Shown piece by piece: positions 1-5,775 of a stretch of DNA of 8,853 bases. How positions within the stretch are numbered: position 1 is the first letter of the stretch; the number at the start of each line of letters is the position of its first letter. The notes under the pieces were generated by a model. The model was not told where the DNA came from and did no database searches. It saw only the letters and a list, made by a program, of their open reading frames with translations. This DNA comes from a bacterium. GTDB lineage: Bacteria; Lindowbacteria; 2-12-FULL-62-27. The DNA lies in assembly GCA_016202645.1 (NCBI GenBank), contig JACQOF010000060.1:1-8853 (forward strand), given 5' to 3'. The position numbers and the translations under genes were made by a program.

Positions 1-110
1 AAGTTAATCAACTCGTTATGCGGTTTGTCGGAAATGCGGGACTTTCAACTTACGGACGGAAACTGTCCTATTTCATGACACGGGGCTCGAACATATCCCA
101 GAAATAGCCT
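1..110. other. Left-edge segment with no assignable gene
   Basis: This AT-richer edge precedes the hairpin at 111-170. On the plus strand two reading frames run open from the window edge: one stops with TGA at 76-78 (25 codons) and one with TAG at 105-107 (34 codons). Either could be the 3' end of a gene that converges on the NnrS-like gene, but open frames this short occur easily by chance and neither peptide resembles a family I recognise. The minus strand has stops in all frames. I see no RNA gene here. Confidence 0.3.
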
Positions 111-170
111 CAAAAGTCACAAAAGTCACAGAAAAAACAAAAATTTTGTGCCTTCTGTGCTTTTTGTGGC
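111..170. repeat. 9-bp-unit inverted repeat, possible terminator
   Basis: The left arm contains CAAAAGTCA twice in tandem (111-119, 120-128) followed by related units. The right arm is TTTTGTGCC, TTCTGTGCT, TTTTGTGGC (144-152, 153-161, 162-170). The arms are complementary in three stacked blocks: 118-124 with 162-168, 127-133 with 153-159 and 137-142 with 144-149, separated by small internal loops. It begins 8 bases past the NnrS-like stop codon. The minus-strand transcript would form a long A/U-rich hairpin, so a terminator or 3' mRNA-stabilising element is plausible. The 9-bp periodicity also suggests a dispersed intergenic repeat family. The structure is seen directly; the function is inferred. 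Confidence 0.6.
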
Positions 171-177
171 CAACCCT

Positions 178-2073
178 CTAGACTATGGGCGCACGGGCGA
201 TCAATTCCGCCAGAAAAAATTCCGGGTCAAGGCCGTGTTTTTTCGCCGCCTGGCCGATCGTGACGAAACGGGCGACGGTTTTCCGTGCCACCGGATTTTG
301 CAGGGCGCCAAAGCCATGGTGGACGAAGACCGGCAGGAGTTCGGGGTAGGCTTCGAGGACGGCGGCGACGTTGGCGTCCAGAGTAAGGGCCGGGGTGGCG
401 GGCTGAAGCGAGATCGGTTCCTCCGACGACGTCAGGCGCCAGATTTCCACGGCAAAGAGAATCATGGCGGGCAAAATCAGGGCGCCCGAGAGATTCACCC
501 ACGGATAGGCCCCGGGAAACGCAATCGACAGAATATCCGCGGCGATCCGGATCGCCACACCGCCTGAAATCAGCGCGAAAATCACCGGCACGGCGCGCGG
601 CATCGAGATTGCCCGGCCGAAAAAAATGGGGATCAGCCGGTATCCAACGCCGACGATCAACATCGTGATCCAGCCGATGGTCCATGCATGGCGGTAGGCG
701 TCCGTTACCATCCTCGGAACGTCCACACCAAAGGCCGCCGCGACCGACGCGGCCGCGTACCCGGCCGTGCCCAGCCATCCGAACACGAACCCGACCCGGA
801 CGAATGAGGCAAAAAAGGGCGGTGCCGCCGGCCGATGGACGGGGAGACGGCCAAGAAGCGGCACCGCGATTAAAAACAGCGTAAAACCCGTTAATTCGAG
901 CAGGGCCGAGACTGCAACAAGCCCTATATAATATGGAGAGGCGAGCGATATCATTTGCAGGGTCAGGCCGGCGGTAAGGGCTATAAGGCCCGCGCGGCCG
1001 GCTTTGGGATTGAGGTCGTCCAAAGCGAGAAAATGCGGCATCGTGCGCTGGCCAACGCCGAAGATGAACATCCCGGCGAACCCGATGATCGAGAGGTTGA
1101 TCCAGGCCGAATTGAGGGCGGACGGCTGGACGTTCACACCCCGAACCAGCATCACGCCCGCGCCGACGGCGCCCAAACACGCCGCAGCCAGGAGCCACGC
1201 GCCGCCGGCCATGAGGTACTGGATGTGCACGAAGGGCTGACCAGACCGGCCGTCCGGAAGAATCCGTTTGTGTTCGCGCAAGGTCGACCGGACGACGGTT
1301 AAAAACGCGACGACGGCGCCGACCTCCAGCATCGACCCCAAAAACGCCGTCTCGGCCGCCGCGGAATTTTGAGCGAACGGCTGGTACAGACTTCTCAGGA
1401 TCACCCCGCCCAGAAGCAACCCGTACGACGCCCACGCCGCGCTGATGTTCCGAAGCGGCACGCCCATGAACCTTGGCATGACATGATAGGAAATCCCGAG
1501 GATGAACATCACGACAAACCCGAACACCTGCGCGTGCGCGTGTGACTGAGCCAGCGCGGGCCACTCAATCACGGCGGGCAACGCCGCCCAGGGAGTGGTC
1601 AGAGAGAGAAACGCGGCGATGCCGGTCAGAGCGCCGTAGCAAAGGAAGACGAGTAATGAGGTGCGGATGAAAATCCGGGCGAGGGACTTGCCGGCTTCGC
1701 CGTGAGTACACTTGCCGCCGGTGGATCCGGATTTCGGCGCGGACAGGAGGGCGGCAGTGCGGGGCGAAACCCCCCACCCAGCCTCCCCCGCAAGGGGGGA
1801 GGAGGTTTGAATTTCGCCGCCACCCAAGCCGCAAGGACATGGATCAACCTCGCGAATTGGCCGATCCACGGCCCCTTCGAGTTCCGCGAGAAACGCGTTC
1901 ACATCGAGGCCGTGCATCTGCGCGAAAAACGCAACCGGTTCCGGAGGCCCTTCCGCGCCGCCGCAACCGTGCATGCCGTACCGGTCAAACACGGCGCGCG
2001 TCCGCGGAAACGCCCGGAGGACATCCCGAACCGCCATCTCTTTGGTGATTCCCGTCCCAGTACTCAAACCCAA
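178..2073 (-). CDS. NnrS-like membrane protein with terminal DUF542/DUF1858-like domains
   Basis: This is a 631-residue integral membrane protein related to the NnrS family (heme/copper membrane proteins linked to nitric oxide metabolism and nitrosative stress). Residues about 10-70 form a small helical domain of the ScdA-N/DUF542 or DUF1858 type with an HGCGG motif at 35-39. Residues about 138-546 hold roughly 12 hydrophobic segments. Candidate metal-ligand histidines lie in SHAHAQ (H178, H180) and at H197, H347 and H462, the usual NnrS pattern. Residues about 562-627 form a second DUF1858-like domain. The start is a TTG preceded by AGGAGG; TTG at 2067 and ATG at 2037 are in-frame alternatives. 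Residues about 88-105 are encoded by a palindromic repeat within the linker. The family call is firm, but whether it acts in NO sensing, metal handling or respiration is not. It is longer than ordinary NnrS (around 400 residues) because of the added domains. Confidence 0.85.
   Translation of the reverse strand: MGLSTGTGITKEMAVRDVLRAFPRTRAVFDRYGMHGCGGAEGPPEPVAFFAQMHGLDVNAFLAELEGAVDRPIREVDPCPCGLGGGEIQTSSPLAGEAGWGVSPRTAALLSAPKSGSTGGKCTHGEAGKSLARIFIRTSLLVFLCYGALTGIAAFLSLTTPWAALPAVIEWPALAQSHAHAQVFGFVVMFILGISYHVMPRFMGVPLRNISAAWASYGLLLGGVILRSLYQPFAQNSAAAETAFLGSMLEVGAVVAFLTVVRSTLREHKRILPDGRSGQPFVHIQYLMAGGAWLLAAACLGAVGAGVMLVRGVNVQPSALNSAWINLSIIGFAGMFIFGVGQRTMPHFLALDDLNPKAGRAGLIALTAGLTLQMISLASPYYIGLVAVSALLELTGFTLFLIAVPLLGRLPVHRPAAPPFFASFVRVGFVFGWLGTAGYAAASVAAAFGVDVPRMVTDAYRHAWTIGWITMLIVGVGYRLIPIFFGRAISMPRAVPVIFALISGGVAIRIAADILSIAFPGAYPWVNLSGALILPAMILFAVEIWRLTSSEEPISLQPATPALTLDANVAAVLEAYPELLPVFVHHGFGALQNPVARKTVARFVTIGQAAKKHGLDPEFFLAELIARAPIV
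1761..1803 (-). repeat. GC-rich palindromic element inside the NnrS-like gene
   Basis: CCTCCCCC (1782-1789) pairs perfectly with GGGGGAGG (1795-1802) around a 5-base loop. Beside it GGGG (1761-1764) can pair with CCCC (1770-1773), and a C-rich CCCCCCACCC tract joins the two. This is the look of the small dispersed palindromic elements with a CCCCCGCAAGGGGG core seen in many proteobacterial genomes (from memory, not searched). It is read in frame and encodes the peptide SSPLAGEAGWGVSPR (residues 91-105), in a variable linker between the N-terminal domain and the first membrane helix. Exact ends are uncertain. Confidence 0.6.
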
Positions 2074-2077
2074 TCAC

Positions 2078-2083
2078 CCTCCT
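2078..2083 (-). promoter_or_regulatory. Shine-Dalgarno site of the NnrS-like gene
   Basis: AGGAGG on the minus strand lies 4 bases before the TTG at 2073 and 10 bases before a second in-frame TTG at 2067. It is among the strongest ribosome binding sites in the window and supports a non-ATG start here, over the downstream ATG at 2037 that lacks a comparable site. Confidence 0.6.
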
Positions 2084-2106
2084 GTTCAAGGTATGCCGGG
2101 TGATTG

Positions 2107-2122
2107 TGCAAATCCCGTTCCC
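2107..2122 (-). promoter_or_regulatory. Possible sigma-54 promoter of the NnrS-like gene
   Basis: Minus strand GGGAAC, 5 bases, TTGCA matches the sigma-54 -24/-12 consensus TGGCAC-N5-TTGCA at 9 of 11 positions, including the essential GG and GC at the right spacing. Transcription would start near 2095-2097, giving a leader of about 24 bases that just includes the AGGAGG site. No AAA+ activator gene is present in the window to support it. A single motif match is weak evidence. Confidence 0.3.
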
Positions 2123-2222
2123 CCGCGCCGCGCCCGGAAGAACTAATACTATCCGTTTGATTCCTCAGGGATTATATAACCAGACCAAAAATCCCATACT
2201 GACCGACCCTGTGCCGCTTCAA

Positions 2223-2235
2223 GACACATTGTGTC
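2223..2235. promoter_or_regulatory. 13-bp palindrome, possible operator
   Basis: GACACATTGTGTC is a perfect inverted repeat (GACACA and TGTGTC around one base). It lies 5 bases past the stop of the helix-turn-helix receiver gene and about 150 bases upstream of the NnrS-like gene. There is no T-run, so it is not an intrinsic terminator. A dimeric regulator site is a reasonable guess. Confidence 0.3.
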
Positions 2236-2240
2236 CGGAC

Positions 2241-2849
2241 TTACATTGGAACCGGCCCCGCCTCCACGCTGTTTTTGAGCGTCTGTATGTAAGTCGGCAA
2301 TAGATCCAATAATTCTTTCAGTCTCGCTCCCTTTTCAAAAAAAGCGTCGGCGCCCGCTTTGAGGATCGCTTTCTCGTCCTTCACATATCCCGACATCGCA
2401 AGAATCCGGATGCCTGCGTAAATCGGCTCCGACTTCAGCCGGCGGATGACTTCCACTCCGTCCATTTTGGGCATCAGAAGATCCAAAATAACCACGTGCG
2501 GAATATCACGGCCTATTTTGAGCAGGGCATCGACGCCGTTGCCGGCCGTATCGACCCGGATGGCCGGATAGCGCGTAACAATCAGCCGGGAAAGCGATTT
2601 CAATATGGAAGGATGGTCGTCAATGATCAGGATGAGAGGATGTTCGGGTTGGAGCTCCCGGGGGATGGGAAGCTGACCGGCGTGGATGGTGTTCAGGACA
2701 TCCCCCCGGTGAAATCTCGCATGCCCTCCGAATGTTTTGATCGCCGGAATTTTCCCGGACTTGACCCAGGCCGCCACCGTGGCCCGATTCACTTTGAACA
2801 TTCTGGAGATGTCTTTTGTCGTCAACAACTCCGGATCATGTCCGCGCAT
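2241..2849 (-). CDS. Reversed-order response regulator: N-terminal HTH, C-terminal receiver
   Basis: The protein has 202 residues. Residues about 8-55 form an excisionase/MerR-like helix-turn-helix: an LLTTKDISRMFKV start, a tryptophan in the recognition region (AAWVKSGKIP) and a basic wing (GGHARFHRGD). A receiver domain covers about 72-187, with acidic pair D77/D78, phosphoacceptor D123 in ILDLLMPKMDG, S153 and K173. The lysine is followed by glycine instead of the usual proline. It is probably a phosphorylation-controlled DNA-binding protein, with the order of domains opposite to OmpR or NarL regulators. It is a paralogue of the regulator at 3374-3946; the HTH parts are about 25/45 identical by eye. 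The ATG is preceded by a strong purine-rich ribosome binding site. Its targets are unknown; its own promoter and the downstream NnrS-like gene are natural candidates. Confidence 0.9.
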   Translation of the reverse strand: MRGHDPELLTTKDISRMFKVNRATVAAWVKSGKIPAIKTFGGHARFHRGDVLNTIHAGQLPIPRELQPEHPLILIIDDHPSILKSLSRLIVTRYPAIRVDTAGNGVDALLKIGRDIPHVVILDLLMPKMDGVEVIRRLKSEPIYAGIRILAMSGYVKDEKAILKAGADAFFEKGARLKELLDLLPTYIQTLKNSVEAGPVPM

Positions 2850-2853
2850 TGGA

Positions 2854-2864
2854 TCCCCCTCTCC
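2854..2864 (-). promoter_or_regulatory. Ribosome binding site, HTH-receiver gene
   Basis: The minus-strand sequence GGAGAGGGGGATCCA precedes the ATG at 2849. It fixes this start and shows that the gene is translated independently of the receiver gene upstream. Confidence 0.6.
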
Positions 2865-2867
2865 CCG

Positions 2868-2896
2868 CTTATATCACCGGGACAGGGAATAAACAA
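2868..2896 (-). promoter_or_regulatory. Possible sigma-70 promoter, HTH-receiver gene
   Basis: Minus strand TTGTTT, 17 bases, TATAAG. The -10 matches 5 of 6 consensus bases and the -35 only 3 of 6. The start site would fall near 2861, about 12 bases from the ATG, which barely leaves room for the ribosome binding site. That makes the assignment doubtful. Confidence 0.35.
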
Positions 2897-2906
2897 ACAC
2901 GAAATT

Positions 2907-2929
2907 AAAAAACGATCAAATGCCGATCA
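2907..2929 (-). terminator. Weak possible intrinsic terminator after the receiver gene
   Basis: On the minus strand, TGATC and GATCG form a short stem (one G-U pair) around GGCATTT, followed within two bases by six T. The stem is short and lies about 70 bases past the stop at 3001, so termination would be inefficient at best. A GC-rich GGCCGGCCCGGCC inverted repeat at 2956-2968 lies between but has no T-run. Confidence 0.3.
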
Positions 2930-3000
2930 GCCTGCGACACAGAGGGCGGGGACCTGGCCGGCCCGGCCCTGCTTGAGTCGCGTTTTCAATCCCGATTTCG

Positions 3001-3366
3001 TCAATTGGCAAAGACTGCCGCGATTTTCTTCTTCAGCACGTTCATCTCAAATGGTTTGGCCAGACATTCCCTCGCACCCGCCCGGACGGCGCGCACGACG
3101 TTTTCACGGTCGCCGTCCGCCGTCATGATGATGACTTCGGTGGAGGCATAGTCTGGATTTTTTTTGATCCGGCGGCAAATGTCGATGCCGCTCAGATAAC
3201 CCGGAAAATGAATGTCGAGAAGAATGAGGTCCGGCATCGTATCGGGAATCTTCGCCAACGCCTCCAGACCGTTCGAAGCCAGTTCGACCTCGTGGCCCGA
3301 CGAGGACAGGACGGCTTCCAGCATGGTGCGCATATCGGGCTCGTCGTCAACGACCAGAATTTTCAT
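3001..3366 (-). CDS. Single-domain response regulator (CheY-like receiver)
   Basis: A 121-residue stand-alone receiver with no output domain. All key residues are present: D7/D8 metal-binding pair, phosphoacceptor D51 in LILLDIHFPG, T82 and K104-P105. The loop after the acceptor (PGYLSGIDICRRI) seems one residue longer than usual. The ATG at 3366 is 7 bases after the stop of the HTH-receiver gene and has no clear ribosome binding site, so translation is probably coupled to that gene. The frame extends upstream to 3426, but those 20 residues would precede the canonical MKILVVDDE start and overlap the neighbour. It probably shuttles phosphate or acts by protein contact; its partner is unknown. 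Confidence 0.92.
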   Translation of the reverse strand: MKILVVDDEPDMRTMLEAVLSSSGHEVELASNGLEALAKIPDTMPDLILLDIHFPGYLSGIDICRRIKKNPDYASTEVIIMTADGDRENVVRAVRAGARECLAKPFEMNVLKKKIAAVFAN

Positions 3367-3373
3367 CCGGCGG

Positions 3374-3946
3374 TCAATGCCGGGATGAATCCGCCAAACG
3401 CGGAAGATGCGCGGGCAGAGATTCAAGCAATTTTTGGAAAGAGGCTCCTTTTTGAAAAACAGAACGGCCTCCCGTGTCTCCCGCGCCGTTCAAAGCGCCG
3501 GGGTCGGCGGACATGGGCAGAATCTTGATGCCGGCATACGCCGGCTGGTTCCCGAGGCGGCGGATCACCTCAATTCCGTCCATCCGGGGCATCCGGATGT
3601 CGAGAATGAGAAGGTCCGGCGGCGCGCACGCTATTTTCTCCAGCGCCGATATGCCGTCCTCGGCGGTATCGAGCGCGACGCCGGGATAGCGGTACGAGAT
3701 CAGGCGGCGCAAAACCTCCAGAATGCAGCGTTCGTCATCCACGATCAATATGTGATGGGGCGGGGCGGGAACGGGATGACGGTCGATTTGAAAAAAGCGG
3801 ACAAGATCGGCGCGGAGGATGCGGTGACGGCCGCCGGGCGTCTTAAAAGCCGGGATTTTTCCGGACACGATCCAGGCCGAAACCGCCTGCCGGCTGACCT
3901 TAAACAGCCGGGAAACCTCTCCTGTCGTCAGCATTTCCGACTCCAT
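3374..3946 (-). CDS. Reversed-order response regulator: N-terminal HTH, C-terminal receiver
   Basis: The protein has 190 residues from the ATG at 3946. The N-terminus is an excisionase/MerR-like helix-turn-helix (MLTTGEVSRLFKV, then SAWIVSGKIP and a basic GGRHRILRAD wing). The rest is a receiver with acidic pair D70/D71, acceptor D116 in LILDIRMPRMDG, S146 and K166. The lysine is followed by glycine, as in its paralogue at 2241-2849. The helix 4 region (about residues 148-162) is rich in Gly and lacks the usual AGAD motif, so this receiver may be partly diverged. The ATG has GGAG six bases upstream. The same frame runs up to a TTG at 3991 without a usable ribosome binding site, and GTG at 3958 is another alternative. 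It is the first gene after the promoter at 4048-4076. Confidence 0.88.
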   Translation of the reverse strand: MESEMLTTGEVSRLFKVSRQAVSAWIVSGKIPAFKTPGGRHRILRADLVRFFQIDRHPVPAPPHHILIVDDERCILEVLRRLISYRYPGVALDTAEDGISALEKIACAPPDLLILDIRMPRMDGIEVIRRLGNQPAYAGIKILPMSADPGALNGAGDTGGRSVFQKGASFQKLLESLPAHLPRLADSSRH

Positions 3947-3952
3947 CGCACG

Positions 3953-3956
3953 CTCC
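3953..3956 (-). promoter_or_regulatory. Ribosome binding site deciding the start at 3946
   Basis: GGAG on the minus strand lies six bases before the ATG at 3946. The resulting N-terminus is similar in length to that of the paralogue at 2241-2849, which favours this start over the upstream TTG. Confidence 0.5.
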
Positions 3957-4010
3957 ACGCTCGCCGCCTCCGTCAAAGAATTGGAATTCAACCCCTGTTC
4001 ACTATTCTGG

Positions 4011-4029
4011 CGTATAATACGTTTAATAC
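4011..4029. promoter_or_regulatory. Tandem 9-bp repeat with palindrome, candidate operator
   Basis: GTATAATAC (4012-4020) and GTTTAATAC (4021-4029) are adjacent direct repeats differing at one base. CGTATAATACG (4011-4021) is also an inverted repeat around a single base. They lie about 12-30 bases downstream of the predicted transcription start of the HTH-receiver gene, where a bound repressor would block transcription. Autoregulation by that protein is an inference. Confidence 0.4.
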
Positions 4030-4047
4030 ATTTTAACCATTTATTGC

Positions 4048-4076
4048 ATTATCCGTGCGCGGGCGGCGAAAGTCAA
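4048..4076 (-). promoter_or_regulatory. Sigma-70 promoter of the HTH-receiver / receiver operon
   Basis: Minus strand TTGACT (4071-4076), 17-base spacer, GATAAT (4048-4053): 5 of 6 matches in each hexamer at ideal spacing. This is the best promoter in the window. The predicted start near 4041 gives a leader of roughly 95 bases to the ATG at 3946. It indicates that the regulators to the left are transcribed separately from the FapA operon. Confidence 0.65.
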
Positions 4077-4131
4077 CAGCGGCGGGAAAATTTCGGGTAT
4101 CCTCTAGAAAGTTACGTGGATAGCACTACAG

Positions 4132-4154
4132 GGACATCAGGGTATGGGATGCCC
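4132..4154 (-). other. Hairpin just after the FapA-family gene
   Basis: GGGCATC and GATGTCC on the minus strand form a 7-bp stem (one G-U pair) with a 9-base loop, starting 9 bases past the FapA stop. No T-run follows, so it is not a standard intrinsic terminator. It may protect the 3' end or assist another form of termination. Confidence 0.3.
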
Positions 4155-4163
4155 GCCAAAGCT

Positions 4164-5771
4164 TCAGACCAGCGGGACCGCCTTGATTCGGCGCTTCTCC
4201 GCGTCGTACCGGAACCGCACCCAGGAGAGCGGCTCGGTCACGTAGTGGACGGCGGGGCCGATGAGGATTTTGACGCCGGGATAGACCCGGCCGCGCACGT
4301 CCAGCTCGCCCTCGGTGCGCGCCCGCATCGATTCGTTGAATTTGTCCTCTTCCTCACGGATTTTTCGGCACCGCTCATGAAGAACCAGGACTGTCTTGGC
4401 CATCTTTAGAAGCTGTCGGCCCTCCTCCGTCATCGCCTGCGCCTGCAAGGCCTCCGAACTCAGGCCGTATCGCGCCAGGGTCTGCTCGGCGTCGGCCAGC
4501 GCCTGCTCGGCAGCCTGGCGGCGCGCTTTGAGTTTCGTCAGGTTCTTCAGGATGTCCGGCGTGATGCCGAGTTGAACGACGGTCGAGTCTCCCGTCCCCG
4601 CGCCCAGTTCCCGGACTTCCATGCGGTCTCCCGCGTAAATCCGGCCGCCGATCACGGCGCCCTTGCCCTCCGTCACGATCACCGCCTCGCCGCCCGCAAG
4701 CTCGCTGTTCAGGGCGCTCTGGGTTTTCAAGACGCCGCCGGCCATCACCGTCGCCTGCTCCACGAACTTGACGGTCACGTCCCACGCCGCCTGAACCAGC
4801 GCCAGTCCCATGCCCTGAATTCCCTTGCCGATCAGGATGCTTCCTTCATGCGACCAAACTGAGGCCGCCTCCACGCCACCCTCGACGACGATGTCCTGGT
4901 CGGCTTGCACCGAAAGACCGCTCCGGATCCAGCCGCGGACCATGAGTTCCCCGGGAAAGAGGACATGGCCGACGGAAATGTCGACGTCCCCGCGGAACAC
5001 CATCAGTTTTTCGATGTCGATGAGAGCGTCCAGGATGACGACGCGGCCGGGAGATTTGGCGTAAAAGTATCCGGCGTTGGCGTCGAAGGAAACGTTTTCC
5101 CCGACCTGAGGCGACACCGGTTTTCCGGGAAGGGCCTTGACCTCCCAGCCGAACACGTCCCTGCCCGGCTCTCCCGGATCCGGCGGGACAAGCTTCGCGA
5201 TTTTTTGGCCCTTCTCAACCGTGTCGATTTCCGAAACGGCGATCTGCGGATCGCCCGCGGGAATGTCCATGCCGGCGGGCGCCGGTGACCAATGTTTGAT
5301 GGGTTCGATCCGGCCGTCCCGGCCCGCGCGTACCGGCCGGCCATGCGCGGCGCAAAGCCCGCGAATTTCCGCGGCCCGGCCGGTTTCAACGGCCTTTTCA
5401 ATGGCCTCATCGTCCAGGCCGAAAATGATTTTCTGCTCGTTCAGAAGATTCCGGACCTGCTCGACCGTCACGGCGATGCCGTCGCCGGCGGGCGGATCGA
5501 TGTCGAGGCGGGCTTCCATGCCGTCCTTGCTCACCTGAATCCGGCAGGCCCCCGGCGCGGGCGGGAATCCCAGCATCTGCATGAGTTTCGGCCCGAAACG
5601 GCGGGTCATCTGCCGGATGTCGTCGCACGCTTCCTGGGACGGGCCCGATTTCGAAAACATGATCTTCTCAAATTCCGTGTCGACGTCGAGATCCCCTTCG
5701 GTCGGCGTCAACGCCCCCAGAACATGGCTGAGCTTGTCCTCAACCTCGACAATTTCCTGCGCCGTCAACAT
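4164..5771 (-). CDS. FapA family protein (DUF342)
   Basis: The protein has 535 residues from the ATG at 5771. After a non-conserved N-terminus (about 1-70) comes the FapA N-terminal region (about 75-235, with AGMDIPAGDPQ and PGEPGRDVFG stretches). A right-handed beta-solenoid of short hydrophobic/glycine repeats follows (about 236-400: AKSPGR at 238-243, GKGAVIGG at 369-376). Then comes an Ala/Gln/Glu-rich coiled coil (about 406-481) and the closing VYPGVKILIGP motif (496-506). This order is typical of FapA/DUF342 proteins. Some members affect flagellar placement or assembly; many have no known role. No signal peptide or membrane helix is seen, so it is probably cytoplasmic. The ATG is four bases after the stop of the receiver gene, without a clear ribosome binding site. 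An in-frame ATG at 5873 would add 34 Ala/Arg-rich residues overlapping that gene. Confidence 0.88.
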   Translation of the reverse strand: MLTAQEIVEVEDKLSHVLGALTPTEGDLDVDTEFEKIMFSKSGPSQEACDDIRQMTRRFGPKLMQMLGFPPAPGACRIQVSKDGMEARLDIDPPAGDGIAVTVEQVRNLLNEQKIIFGLDDEAIEKAVETGRAAEIRGLCAAHGRPVRAGRDGRIEPIKHWSPAPAGMDIPAGDPQIAVSEIDTVEKGQKIAKLVPPDPGEPGRDVFGWEVKALPGKPVSPQVGENVSFDANAGYFYAKSPGRVVILDALIDIEKLMVFRGDVDISVGHVLFPGELMVRGWIRSGLSVQADQDIVVEGGVEAASVWSHEGSILIGKGIQGMGLALVQAAWDVTVKFVEQATVMAGGVLKTQSALNSELAGGEAVIVTEGKGAVIGGRIYAGDRMEVRELGAGTGDSTVVQLGITPDILKNLTKLKARRQAAEQALADAEQTLARYGLSSEALQAQAMTEEGRQLLKMAKTVLVLHERCRKIREEEDKFNESMRARTEGELDVRGRVYPGVKILIGPAVHYVTEPLSWVRFRYDAEKRRIKAVPLV

Positions 5772-5775
5772 CCGT

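Noticed and set aside
1-104. Truncated plus-strand gene or insertion sequence remnant at the left edge
   Set aside because: Open frames of 25 and 34 codons are likely by chance, no family motif is visible and no terminal inverted repeats could be paired within the window.
227-1564. Long minus-strand open frame (445 codons) inside the NnrS-like gene, and many plus-strand frames of 60-250 codons
   Set aside because: Compositions are dominated by Arg, Gly, Pro and His as expected for out-of-frame or antisense reading of GC-rich genes. None has a recognisable domain, and each is covered by a gene with clear family motifs.
2171-2176. Perfect TATAAT on the minus strand upstream of the NnrS-like gene
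   Set aside because: No -35-like hexamer lies 16-18 bases upstream (the sequence there is GTATGG) and no extended -10 TG is present. It remains a possibility but is not called.
2956-2968. GGCCGGCCCGGCC inverted repeat as a terminator
   Set aside because: The perfect arms leave a one-base loop and no T-run follows on either strand; probably just GC-rich sequence.
3367-3426. Upstream extension of the stand-alone receiver to 3426
   Set aside because: It would overlap the preceding gene by over 50 bases and add 20 residues before the canonical receiver start; the ATG at 3366 fits the family.
3947-3991. TTG start at 3991 for the HTH-receiver gene
   Set aside because: The purine run directly abuts the TTG, leaving no spacing for a ribosome binding site, whereas the ATG at 3946 has GGAG at good spacing and matches the paralogue's length.
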